Shown here piece by piece: positions 53,949 through 63,900 of a DNA stretch of 64,000 nt. The position numbers were made by a program, and so were the translations under genes. Each line of letters opens with the position of its first letter. The stretch's first letter is position 1. The notes under the pieces were generated by a model. The model was not told where the DNA came from and searched no databases. It saw only the letters and a program-made list of their open reading frames with translations. The DNA is from Opitutales bacterium. Lineage in GTDB: Bacteria; Verrucomicrobiota; Verrucomicrobiia; Opitutales; UBA953. The stretch covers positions 1 to 64,000 of the forward strand of contig JAFSAO010000011.1 in the NCBI GenBank assembly GCA_017440935.1, written 5' to 3'.

Positions 53949-55226
53949 ATGAATTTTTACGGAACACTTCGAGGCGCGTTTGTTAACGGGATTCGCGAGA
54001 TTCTCGCTCACAAAATGCGTTCGTTGCTGTCGATGTCGGGCATCATTCTCGGCGTGGCGGCGTTGGTTGCGATGGTTTCGATCGTGCAGGGCATGGTCGG
54101 GCAGTTTAAGGGGTTTATCGAAATGCAGGGCGGGATCGAAAAAATCACGATTTCGTCGGAATCGCTTCCGAAAGAGCAGGAGCATTTGCAGGATTCCGCG
54201 CCCGGGCTGACGATGAAAGACGTGGAAGCGATCCGAAAACTCGTGCCGAGTGTTTCGCATATTTCACCGGAGGTGAGCGTGCGTTCCACGTCGGTTTCGC
54301 GCAACGGGCGGGAGTTTAACACGCGCGTCACGGGAACGATGTCGGACTGGCTCGTTATCAACAAACGCAGCGTGCAAAAGGGGCGTTTTTTGAGCGATGT
54401 CGATGAATTTACCCGGGCGAAAGTCTGCGTGCTCGGCTCGCTCGTCGTCGACGAAATTTTTGAACCGAACGAAGATCCCATCGGGCAGGCAGTCAAGGTC
54501 GGCGGCGAATGGTTTACCGTGGTCGGCGTGCTCAACGAATATCAAATGAGCGGCGGCCCCGGCGGGAAGGACAAAAAACGCGGTCCCGGGCGTTGGATGA
54601 ACGGCGGTTGTTACATTCCGATTCATACGGCAATGACGAATTACACGTCCAACGACAAATTGTCGTCGCTCTACGTTCGTATCAGCAGTTCGGATCAGCT
54701 TTACGACACGATCCCGCAACTTGACCGCGTAATGCTTCAGGCGCACGGCGGTTTTCAGGATTACGCGATTTCGACCAACGAAGAAATGCTCTCCGAATTT
54801 AAGAAAACGGAAAGTTCGTTCATGATTTCGCTCGGCGGTGTGGCGTTTATTTCTCTTTTTATCGGCGGGATCGGCATTATGAACGTAATGCTTGCCGCCA
54901 TCAACGAGCGCATTCGCGAAATCGGTGTGCGCAAGGCGGTCGGCGCACGCGGGAGCGATATTTTCCTGCAGTTTTTGGTGGAAACGGCGCTGGTCAGCTC
55001 CATCGGCGGTTTGATCGGACTCGGATTTTCGCTCGGAATCACAAGTGTGATTTCGCAGGTAATGGCGGGATCGCGAATGGGCGGCGGGATCGCGGCGATG
55101 ACGGTTTCGCCGACGGTGATGTTGGCGGGATTTGCCTTTTCCGTCGGGATCGGCGTGCTTTCCGGCGTTTATCCGGCTCTTCGCGCTTCGCGTCTCGACC
55201 CGATTGAAGCTCTCCGCTACGAGTAA
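53949..55226 (+). CDS. ABC transporter permease, MacB/FtsX type
   Basis: A 425-residue membrane protein with one N-terminal helix (HKMRSLLSMSGIILGVAALVAM), a large periplasmic domain (residues about 55-285) and three C-terminal helices (GGVAFISLFIGGIGIMNVML, ETALVSSIGGLIGLGFSLG and MLAGFAFSVGIGVLSGVYP). NERIREIGVRKAVGAR and the end ASRLDPIEALRYE are the conserved MacB cytoplasmic motifs. With the adaptor and TolC-like gene it forms a complete mechanotransmission exporter; the cargo is unknown. Confidence 0.9.
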   Translation: MNFYGTLRGAFVNGIREILAHKMRSLLSMSGIILGVAALVAMVSIVQGMVGQFKGFIEMQGGIEKITISSESLPKEQEHLQDSAPGLTMKDVEAIRKLVPSVSHISPEVSVRSTSVSRNGREFNTRVTGTMSDWLVINKRSVQKGRFLSDVDEFTRAKVCVLGSLVVDEIFEPNEDPIGQAVKVGGEWFTVVGVLNEYQMSGGPGGKDKKRGPGRWMNGGCYIPIHTAMTNYTSNDKLSSLYVRISSSDQLYDTIPQLDRVMLQAHGGFQDYAISTNEEMLSEFKKTESSFMISLGGVAFISLFIGGIGIMNVMLAAINERIREIGVRKAVGARGSDIFLQFLVETALVSSIGGLIGLGFSLGITSVISQVMAGSRMGGGIAAMTVSPTVMLAGFAFSVGIGVLSGVYPALRASRLDPIEALRYE

Positions 55227-55265
55227 TTGAGAACGGATAACTTTAACGCCCGATTATCCGCTGTC

Positions 55266-55619
55266 TTAGAGTTTTCCCCGGAAAACAAAATAAACGGCGC
55301 CGACAAGGCAGATAAACGCCCAGAGATAATCCCAGCGCCATTTTTCGCCCATGAAAATTAGCGCGAACGGGACAAATACGCAGAGCGTGATAACTTCCTG
55401 CATGATTTTGAGTTGCCCGAGTTCCAAGCCGCCCGTGTAGCCGATGCGGTTCGCGGGAACCATAATCAGGTATTCAAAAAGCGCGATTCCCCAGCTCGCG
55501 AGCACGGCAATCAGAAGCGGCGCGGTTTTGAGGCTTTTAAGGTGCCCATACCAAGCGTAAGTCATAAAGCAGTTGGACAAAACCAACAAGCCGACCGTTT
55601 TCAGAAGAACTAAATTCAT
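55266..55619 (-). CDS. DMT-family DUF486 membrane protein
   Basis: A 117-residue protein with four hydrophobic helices. LLVLSNCFMTYAWYGHLK and the end GAVYFVFRGKL match the DUF486 group of small drug/metabolite-type membrane proteins. Function unknown. ATG 55619 is chosen; the longer frame to 55676 lacks support. It is convergent with the efflux operon. Confidence 0.75.
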   Translation of the reverse strand: MNLVLLKTVGLLVLSNCFMTYAWYGHLKSLKTAPLLIAVLASWGIALFEYLIMVPANRIGYTGGLELGQLKIMQEVITLCVFVPFALIFMGEKWRWDYLWAFICLVGAVYFVFRGKL

Positions 55620-55805
55620 AAACCCGGAATGCTCCCGCGGCGCCGCCGCAGTTTCAAGCCGTTTTTTGAAAAACAAACAAGGAATCTTTAATGACTACTA
55701 AAAAAGTTCCTTTTAAAATGGCGGGTTGGCGGGAACGGTTCGGATTTTGTTTTGCAAATCGGCGGAAAAAACTGTGGCATACGCAACTTTCTTATTATCT
55801 ACGCT

Positions 55806-58800
55806 ATGAAAACGATTAAAACTACTCACTTCTCACGGAGTGTTGCTGTCTCATTGGCAACACTTTTCGCCGCCGCAACTTCCGCTCCCGTGTTCGCGGG
55901 CGTGATGCACACGGACGTGGCGATTCAAACCTACACCGACTTCGGTCAAAACATGGGGCGCTATACGACATCGAGCAACGCGCTTCTGGACCACATCCGC
56001 GAAAAAGAGGGCGGCGTGCGCATCAATTACACCGGCGGGCAGGACAGCTATGTCCTCGAACACGGTTTGATTGATTTTGAAAGCACGGGAGATAACGGAG
56101 CCTTGTCGGCGCTGGGCTACAATTTTATCGCAACGGTGCGGCACAACGGCGTGCAAAACCCGACGTTTACCGGGCGCCTCATCGGGAACGACAATGCAAT
56201 TCATTACGCGACGATTGAGCGACGCTACGGAATTAACCAGTCGAATACGGCATTTTCCCTCAGCCCTACCAACGATTATAAAATCGCACGCACAAGCAAG
56301 CTGATTACGGATGTTTCCGGTTCCGCAGTTTACAGTCGCCCGGAAAAAGCCTCGGAAATCGCAGGACAAATGCTCTATCGAGCCGGAGCGGGAACGCACG
56401 AATTGTCGGACTACACCGGGAAAACTTCGAGAAAAGCCGGAGCGTATTTGTATATCACCGGAGGGATTACGAAAATCAACAGTGCTACAGACCGACATAC
56501 AGTTTATCCGAAGGACCGTCGAGGAATCTCCGACGACAGCGTTTCCGTCGGTTGGACGCTTAAGAACTGGTCTTCTTCCGGAATTAACGAGAATAATCCG
56601 TTGCCGACTTCCGTTCGCTCCGGAGACTCCGGAAGTCCGGGTTGGGTTTGGAATAATGAAACGGGACGCTACGAATATTTGGCAGCGGGACAGTCCTACG
56701 GAGGTCATTTTTCACAGTCGCGCGGAGCGACGCAGTGGACAATCGACACGATGAATTCTTTCGACAAGCACGTCGATATGTCGAAAGCCTCATCCGCCGT
56801 TGTGACGATTAATTCCGTGGATAGCCGCCTTGCGTGGACGACGGTTTCCTGTGAACTTCACAACGTTTCGGCAACACCGAATTTCGGAAACGTAACGGAC
56901 GCAAAAGGCAAAGAACTCGCGCTGTTTTCGGGCGTGCAGGCGGGGACAAATACTTGGCACAGCCTCTCAAATATCAAAAACAACCAAAATTGGTATTCCT
57001 ACGGGAACAATTATTTGAATAGCGCGATTCCCTACGAAAAGCTTTTCCTAACGGAAAATTTGGTTTTCGATGCCGCTCACGCGGAAACGACGATTAATAT
57101 CGGTCCGGATATCAGTTTGGGCCTTGCGACTTCGGATGTAGATCTCGGAATCGGCTACGTCCGGTTTACTGCCGGAGAACGTGATTCCGCGAAATTTACC
57201 GTGCGTTCGGCGTTCAATCGCCAGCTTAATTCGGCAGGCTATATCGTCGACAAAAATGTCGATGCGTATGTTACGATTTCAAACCGCGACGCAAACTATA
57301 TGCGCGAATGGCGCAAGGTCGGCGAAGGGAATCTCCACATCGCGGGAACGGGCGGGAATAACGAAATTTTCCTAAACGTCGGCGGGAACGGCAAAACCTA
57401 CTTGTTGCAAAGCGGCGGATACGCGGCATACAATGTTTTGGCAAATAACGGTTCTACGGTCGTCATCAAAGACACGAACCAAATTGCTCGGGACTTTACG
57501 TTCGGTGCCGGCGGAGGCGTGCTCGACATGAACGGAAATTCCATGGCGTGGTATTACACGAATAACAATCCTTCCGCCGCAGGGTTTTCAATTAATGCTC
57601 TGACGGAGGAAGCGATTATCGCCAACAACAAGGGCAATTCCGTTTTGACGTTTAAGCAGGGTGGAGCAAAAACGTTTGTCGGTTCGTTCCGCGACACGGA
57701 AAATTCTTCGCTCAAAATCGTTTACGATGCGGGTCGAGGTTCATCGTGGACGCTGAACAGCGTTTATACGAATTTGCAAAACGACGCGAGCGGACTTGAA
57801 GTAAAATCCGGCGCAGTTTCGTTGGTCGGCACGAATACCGTTCACGCAATTGGCTCTGCCACGGGAACGAGTGCCGCCCGCTACTTCAACGAAAACGATT
57901 GGCACTACGCGGATGCGAAAATGGATGTCTCCGTCGCTTCCGGTGCAGAGTTTCGCCTCGGTTCGCACGCGCGTTTGACGGGCGATGTCTCCGTTGCCTC
58001 CGGCGGCGTGTTCGTAATGAACGAAGGCGTGAAGCATCAGCAAGAATACATCGAAGGAGGATTAACGCTTGAGGATACTTATGCGATTTCCGATTTCTAT
58101 GGCTTGAAAGGGAACGTTGCGCTTGCCGCGAATGCTGAAATGCGCGTGCAGTATGGCGCGGGAACGACGGCAAACACGACTTATTCCGGACGTATTTCGG
58201 GAGAGGGCGCCGTGAAGATTGCGCTCGGAGAGGCTGCTCAGACGTTTACGCTTTCCGGCGACAACTCCGGTTTTTCCGGAAATATCAACGTCGAATCCGG
58301 GCGTCTCGTCCTCGGCTCGGATTCCGTGTTCCGTTCCTCGGCGGGAATTTCCGTCGGGCAAAACGCGGCGATGGAGGTTTCGGTGCCTGTGTCTGACCAT
58401 ACGACGTTTGATATGTCGCGCGTTTCCGGCAACGGTACGCTTTCCCTTAAACTTGCCGACGGGAACGGACGCGGCTTCAATCTCTCCGCATTCACGGGAA
58501 CGATTGAGGTCGGAAAACACGATAATTCAAGCATAGGGCGCTTGCGCTTGAATACGTCGGATTTGAATACTGCGGCGACGATTAAAGTTTTGTCCGGAGG
58601 CGAACTCGTTTTCGACGGCACGGGAACAAATGTCGCCAACAACGTGGTGCTCACGTCGGATACGAAAATTCACGCCAACCACCGCAAAGACGGAGAAATT
58701 TCGGGAAAAATTTCCGGAAGTTCCAATGTTACGCTGACCAAGTCCGGCTTCGGAATTTTGACGCTTTCCGGTAATAATTCCGGTTTTTCCGGAAATATCA

Positions 58801-59780
58801 ATGTCGAATCCGGGCATCTCGTCTTCAAATCGGCTTCGGCGTTCAGCTCTTCTGCGAGAATTTCCGTCGGACAAAACGCGGCGATGGAGGTTTCGGTGCC
58901 TGTGTCTGACCATACGACGTTTGATATGTCGCGCGTTTCCGGCAACGGTACACTTTCCCTTAAACTTGCCGACGGGAACGGACGCGGCTTCAATCTCTCC
59001 GCATTCACGGGAACGATTGAGGTTGGGAAAACCGACAATTCAAGCGTAGGGCGCTTGCGTTTGAATACATCGAATTTGAATTCCGCAGCGACGATTAAAG
59101 TTTTGTCCGGAGGCGAACTCGTTTTCGACGGCACGGGAACGAATGTCGCTAACAACGTTGCGCTCACGGCGGACACGAAAATTCACGCCAACCACCGCAA
59201 AGACGGAGAAATTTCGGGAAAAATTTCCGGAAATTCCGATGTTACGCTGACCAAGGCAGGTGCCGGAATTTTGACGCTTTCCGGCGATAATTCCGGATTT
59301 TCGGGCGATATCGTCGTCATCTCCGGCGTCCTCAAAGTGACCGATATCGCGGCTCTCGGCTCCGGGGATGTGCTCGTGAAATCCGGCGCGACGCTGGAAC
59401 TTTCCGTGGAAGATGTCTCCGACTTTTCCGCCGTTACCTTGGCTGCGGGAGCGACGTTGAAACTTCTCGGAGAGCAAGTTGACGCAACACTCGCAGGGCT
59501 GACGCGTCAGGAGAACGCGGACGGAATCGTTTCGCTCACCGCGCAACAGGAAACCGTCGTCATTCTCGGAACGGACGGGAAACTGAGCATCAACGGCGAA
59601 ACCGAAGCTCCGACCTCGCTTTCCGTCGATGCAAAAGTTCCGCTGGCGGGACTTCGGATGTTGCGCTCGGCGGGCGTTTCGCAAAGTGCGCTCTCCGTTC
59701 CCGAGCCTTCGGCGTTTGGCTTGCTTGCGGGCTTGGGCGCGATTGCGCTCGCGGTTTCGCGCCGCCGCCGCACCCGTTAA
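55806..59780 (+). CDS. PEP-CTERM giant S6-type serine protease (IgA1-protease/SPATE-like passenger)
   Basis: A 1324-residue exported protein. The signal peptide ends near ALFA/FAG at residue 31. Residues about 36-340 resemble the chymotrypsin-like domain of S6 proteases: His113 in ATVRHNG, Asp157 in NDYKIARTSKLITDV (S6 enzymes have DF..PRL.KLVTEV) and Ser275 in RSGDSGSPGWVWN. The rest is beta-helical, with autotransporter-associated strand repeats and two tandem 171-residue units (58248-59273). No type V beta-barrel follows; instead VPEPSAFGLLAGLG plus SRRRRTR forms a PEP-CTERM signal. S6 enzymes cut IgA1, mucins and other host glycoproteins; the target here is unknown. TATTAT lies 7 nt before the ATG. 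Confidence 0.82.
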   Translation: MKTIKTTHFSRSVAVSLATLFAAATSAPVFAGVMHTDVAIQTYTDFGQNMGRYTTSSNALLDHIREKEGGVRINYTGGQDSYVLEHGLIDFESTGDNGALSALGYNFIATVRHNGVQNPTFTGRLIGNDNAIHYATIERRYGINQSNTAFSLSPTNDYKIARTSKLITDVSGSAVYSRPEKASEIAGQMLYRAGAGTHELSDYTGKTSRKAGAYLYITGGITKINSATDRHTVYPKDRRGISDDSVSVGWTLKNWSSSGINENNPLPTSVRSGDSGSPGWVWNNETGRYEYLAAGQSYGGHFSQSRGATQWTIDTMNSFDKHVDMSKASSAVVTINSVDSRLAWTTVSCELHNVSATPNFGNVTDAKGKELALFSGVQAGTNTWHSLSNIKNNQNWYSYGNNYLNSAIPYEKLFLTENLVFDAAHAETTINIGPDISLGLATSDVDLGIGYVRFTAGERDSAKFTVRSAFNRQLNSAGYIVDKNVDAYVTISNRDANYMREWRKVGEGNLHIAGTGGNNEIFLNVGGNGKTYLLQSGGYAAYNVLANNGSTVVIKDTNQIARDFTFGAGGGVLDMNGNSMAWYYTNNNPSAAGFSINALTEEAIIANNKGNSVLTFKQGGAKTFVGSFRDTENSSLKIVYDAGRGSSWTLNSVYTNLQNDASGLEVKSGAVSLVGTNTVHAIGSATGTSAARYFNENDWHYADAKMDVSVASGAEFRLGSHARLTGDVSVASGGVFVMNEGVKHQQEYIEGGLTLEDTYAISDFYGLKGNVALAANAEMRVQYGAGTTANTTYSGRISGEGAVKIALGEAAQTFTLSGDNSGFSGNINVESGRLVLGSDSVFRSSAGISVGQNAAMEVSVPVSDHTTFDMSRVSGNGTLSLKLADGNGRGFNLSAFTGTIEVGKHDNSSIGRLRLNTSDLNTAATIKVLSGGELVFDGTGTNVANNVVLTSDTKIHANHRKDGEISGKISGSSNVTLTKSGFGILTLSGNNSGFSGNINVESGHLVFKSASAFSSSARISVGQNAAMEVSVPVSDHTTFDMSRVSGNGTLSLKLADGNGRGFNLSAFTGTIEVGKTDNSSVGRLRLNTSNLNSAATIKVLSGGELVFDGTGTNVANNVALTADTKIHANHRKDGEISGKISGNSDVTLTKAGAGILTLSGDNSGFSGDIVVISGVLKVTDIAALGSGDVLVKSGATLELSVEDVSDFSAVTLAAGATLKLLGEQVDATLAGLTRQENADGIVSLTAQQETVVILGTDGKLSINGETEAPTSLSVDAKVPLAGLRMLRSAGVSQSALSVPEPSAFGLLAGLGAIALAVSRRRRTR
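58248..59273 (+). repeat. Two tandem 513-bp (171-codon) units in the S6 protease gene
   Basis: Units 58248-58760 and 58761-59273 are in frame, and a third partial unit starts at 59274. A stretch of roughly 150 bases around 58360-58505 and 58873-59018 differs at only one position, while other parts are more diverged. This suggests recent duplication or gene conversion. Confidence 0.9.
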
Positions 59781-59840
59781 GCGAAAATTAGTCGTTGACG
59801 CTGAAAGGAGAGGGCGCTTCCTCGCCTTTCAACGAAAAAG

Positions 59841-59884
59841 CGTTCCCGCGGGGGATTTTCCCCTCGCGGGAACGTCGTTTTTTT
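59841..59884 (+). terminator. Terminator of the S6 protease gene, inverted motif pair
   Basis: CGTTCCCGCGGGGG (59841-59854) pairs with the CCCC (59860-59863) and CGCGGGAACG (59865-59874) arms, with one bulged T and a short T loop, followed by seven T. Confidence 0.88.
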
Positions 59885-60063
59885 AGGGGAAAAATTATTC
59901 GTGAAAATTCGTATAAATACGCAGTTTTAAAAATATTGAACTTCCCGAGTGGGCGGCAGGATTGTCGCCCGTCTCATCAAAAACTTCTTAGGATTCGCGA
60001 GTTTTTAACTTTCAACTTGGAATAGCGGGCGTATCATTTCCCTTTTTCAAAATTTTCCGAACT
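59885..60063. other. Intergenic stretch upstream of panC
   Basis: AT-rich, with no gene seen. It contains GTATAAATACGC near 59910 and TTTTCAAAATTTTCC ahead of the panC ATG, which could be promoter elements, but I cannot place a convincing -35/-10 pair. Confidence 0.4.
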
Positions 60064-60912
60064 ATGAAAGTCATCCACGACGCCAAGGAACTTCAGCAAA
60101 CCGCGCTTGCGCTTCGCGCGCAGGGCAAAACAATCGCGCTCGTCCCGACGATGGGCAATCTCCACGCCGGACACGCGTCGCTGATGGATGCCGCGCGTTC
60201 CCGCGCCGACGTGCTGATTGTTTCCGTATTTGTCAACCCGACACAATTCGGTCCGAACGAAGATTACGAAAAATATCCGCGCACGCTCGACGCGGACTGC
60301 GAAGTTTGCCGTGCGCACGGCGTGGACATTCTTTTCTCGCCCGCTCCGGCAACGATTTACGCCCCGACGTTTTCAACCTACGTCACGGAATCCGCCTGCT
60401 CGCAGGGGCTTTGCGGGCGTTCCCGCCCGACGCACTTTCGCGGCGTGTGCACGATTGTAAATATTTTGTTCAACCTCGCGTTGCCGCACGTCGCCGTCTT
60501 CGGGCAAAAAGACGCGCAGCAGGTTGCCGTGCTCAAGCGCATGGTTCAGGATTTGCACATTCCCGTGGAAATGGCGGTCGCGCCGATCGTGCGCGAGAGC
60601 GACGGGCTTGCACTCAGTTCCCGCAATCAGTATTTGTCGCCGGAAGAACGCGCCGTCGCGCCGGAAATTCGCGCCGCGCTCCGCGAAATTTCCGAAAAAA
60701 TTGCTGCGGGAACGGAATCGGCCGAAACTCTTGCCGAATTTTTTATGAATAAACTCGGCGCGAATCCGCTGTTTGAGCCGGAATACATCGAAATCGTGGA
60801 CAACGCGACCATGCTTCCGCTGAAAAAAATCACGCGCGGGAACACGCTTATCGCTGTTGCCGTGCGGATGACGCAATCCCGCACGCGCCTCATCGACAAC
60901 ATTGTCGCGTAG
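60064..60912 (+). CDS. panC: Pantothenate synthetase
   Basis: A 282-residue enzyme joining pantoate and beta-alanine with ATP. PTMGNLHAGHASLM has the HIGH-like motif, and VFVNPTQFGPNEDYEKYPR, FGQKDAQQ and LALSSRNQYLSPEER are the other family signatures. It precedes the recB-like gene by 77 bp; that gap holds an imperfect TTAGGCA/TGCCTAA hairpin. Confidence 0.95.
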   Translation: MKVIHDAKELQQTALALRAQGKTIALVPTMGNLHAGHASLMDAARSRADVLIVSVFVNPTQFGPNEDYEKYPRTLDADCEVCRAHGVDILFSPAPATIYAPTFSTYVTESACSQGLCGRSRPTHFRGVCTIVNILFNLALPHVAVFGQKDAQQVAVLKRMVQDLHIPVEMAVAPIVRESDGLALSSRNQYLSPEERAVAPEIRAALREISEKIAAGTESAETLAEFFMNKLGANPLFEPEYIEIVDNATMLPLKKITRGNTLIAVAVRMTQSRTRLIDNIVA

Positions 60913-60989
60913 CGAAGCGCCAAGCCGCGAGCATTAGGCATTAAGTCATTTTGCCTAACACTTGAGGCTCGGTATTTGGAGCTAAAACC

Positions 60990-63900
60990 ATGTTTCCCGC
61001 AGAACCAACTTCCGCTTTGGCGCTTACGCGTTCCGGCATCATCGAAGCGTCTGCGGGAACGGGAAAAACGTTTACCATTGCCGAAATTTATCTCGCACTT
61101 CTGCGCGGTGAAAAATTTTTGCATGCAGACGCGGCGCGCGCTCCCGCAGAAAAAAATCCCGCTCCGCGCGTGCGCGACATTCTTGTCGTAACGTTCACGG
61201 ACGCCGCGACTGCAGAGCTCCGCGCACGCCTGCGAAAAAAAATCCGCGAAGCCGTTGCGGAAAATTCTGCGGACGAAAAAACACTCGCGGCACTTCGCCT
61301 CGCCGATGCGGAGTTTGACGAAGCCGCCGTGTTTACGATTCACGGATTTTGCCTGCGCGTGCTGAAAGAGTTCGGAATTTCGTCGCGTGTCGGCGAAATC
61401 CGCACGTCGCTTTCGGAAGAGCTTTCCCGTTTCGCCGCGCGCTGGCGCGCGCGAAAAATTGCCGAAGGCGAAAGCATTTTCTTCAAAGTCGAGGCTGACG
61501 ACATCTGCGAGGTTTTGTCTCCGCTTTTACAAAATCCGGACATTGTTCCCGTGCCGCCCAATGCGGACGACGCTCTCGGGAACGCGCTCTACCGCGCGGC
61601 GACGGAAGCGCTCGCCGAGTGGAACGCGCTCCGCAAAGACGCGCGCGATATTTCGTTCGGCGAAATTCTGATTGCATTGCGCGACGCGCTCCGCCGCGAT
61701 CCCGGGCTTGCCAAGCGCATCGCCGCACGTTTCCGCGTTGCGGTTGTCGACGAATTTCAGGACACCGATCCGGTGCAATGGGAAATTTTCCGAAATATTT
61801 TTCTCGCGCAAAAAAATCCGATTTTCTGTGTCGGCGATCCCAAGCAGGCGATTTACGAATTTCGCGGCGGAGACATTCACACATACCGCAAGGCGCGCAG
61901 GGAAATTCTCGCCGCAAGCGGCGGGAACGCACTCTCTCTCGTTGAAAACTGGCGCTCGGAGCCTGCCGCCATCGCCGCGTTCAACGAGATTTTTTCTTTC
62001 GATAAAAACATCTGCAATACACTGAGCATCGGCACGAAAAAGGCGCCGCGCGAAGTTTCCGCCGAAATCGGCGGTTTGCTCGACTACGTTCCCGTGGCGT
62101 TCCCGTCGAAAAAAATCGGTAAAGAAAAATTCGATACACAGAAAAAAATTCCCGCTGCGATTCTGAAAATCACTGATGCGGAAAGCGAAAAATCGCGGGC
62201 GAAAAAACTCGTTCTCGATCAGGCGGTGGCAGATATTTCGGACCTCGTGAAGCACCGCGGCGTTCCCGCGAGCAGTATCGCCGTGCTTGTTTTCAATAAC
62301 GACGAAGCCAATCTTTACCGCAACGCGCTTGCGCGCGAAAACATTCCCGTCTCGACGACGGCGCGCGGCAACGTGCTCTGCGAGGCAATCGCGTCTGCGC
62401 TCTCGGATGTTTTGCACGCGATGCTCGAACCGCAAAGCACCGGGCTTTTCCGGCGCGCGCTGCTTACACCGTTTTTTGCGGAAACGGGAAAACAAATTTT
62501 GCGCGGGAACGGGATTTCCGATACTGCGGAAACTGTTCGCCAAGCCTTTGCCGATGCGCACACGCGTTGGAAAAAACACGGAGTGCTTTCCGCTTTCCGC
62601 TCACTTGCGGACACGCTGGGATTTTTCCAAAATTTGGCGAAGCAAAAATCCGCTACGGCTCTCGCGACCAATGTTTTGCACCTGACGGAAATTTTGCACG
62701 CAACGGAGCAAAATTCCGCGCTGTTGCCGCGCGCGCTCGTCAACGCATTTGACTCGATGATCAGCTCGGCAAATCCGAAAGACGACTCCGCCGAGCTACA
62801 ACTGCGCGCCGACAGCGACAGTGCCGCTGTGCGGATTCTCACGGTTCACAAAAGCAAAGGGTTGGAATTTGAAATCGTTTTCATGTCGTCGCTTTGGTCA
62901 AAAAGTCTGTATTCAAACCGGAGTGCGGGGAATTTTGCAAAGGGAAGTGATGCCGACGGAAAAACCGTTTTGTTTTTCGATTCCGGCAAGGAAAAATCCG
63001 AGGCGTTTGTCCGGGCGCGTATCGAACGAACTGCCGCCAACGACGTTTGCCTTTTTTATGTCGCGCTTACGCGGGCGCGTTCCCGCGTCGTCGTTTATCA
63101 CGTTCCGCAAAAACCTTCCGGCTCCGGCTGGAATTCGTATCAGAAATTGCTTTTGGACGCGGCTCTGGGCACGTTTGAAAAAAATCCGGAAGAGTTAGCG
63201 CATTGGCGCGTTTTGCAGGCGCGGGAACCGCTTCCCGAAGAATCTTTTCCGAAGCGCGAAACGCCGTGCGAATCTGCGAATGCGGACGATCCGCGCGTGA
63301 TTTCCGAAGAAGAAGCGGAAATGCGTTTTTCGATTGCCGAAAATGTCCGACAAAAAATCGCGCGCAACGCGGAAGGCATTTTCAGTTTTTCAAAAATCAT
63401 TCATGCGACGGAATCCGACAGCACGAGCAACTTGCGCGAGGACGACGAAACGCTGAATCCGGAAGTCGCGGACGGGAACGCGGACGTTTTGTCGCCCGAT
63501 TCCGCTGGAACGCCGGAAGCGGATTCGTTCCCGAAAAGAAGTTTTTCGGATCTTCCCGTCGGCGCCGAATTCGGCACGCTTGCACACTTTATTTTTGAAA
63601 AAACGGATTTCCGCACGCGGGAAAATCTCGGTGCGCTTGCAGACGGCACGCTCGCACATTTCCCGAATTGGCAAAAACTTTTGCCTGCGGAACAGGTCGC
63701 GCTACGCAAAAAACTCATCGACATGGTCGAAGAAAACCTCGCCCTGCGCCTGTTCCCGCAAAGCGGTTTTCGGCTCGAAATGCTCGAAAAATCCGATGCC
63801 GTGCACGAAATGGAATTTCATTTCCCTCTGAAACGTTCCCGCAATCTTTACGCCGGGCTTTTCCGGATTTTTAAAAGTTGGGGCGGAATTTACGCAAAGA

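Noticed and set aside
58248-59273. CRISPR array or minisatellite
   Set aside because: The repeats are 513 bp, in frame and contiguous, encoding beta-helical protein repeats; there are no short repeats with unique spacers anywhere in the window.
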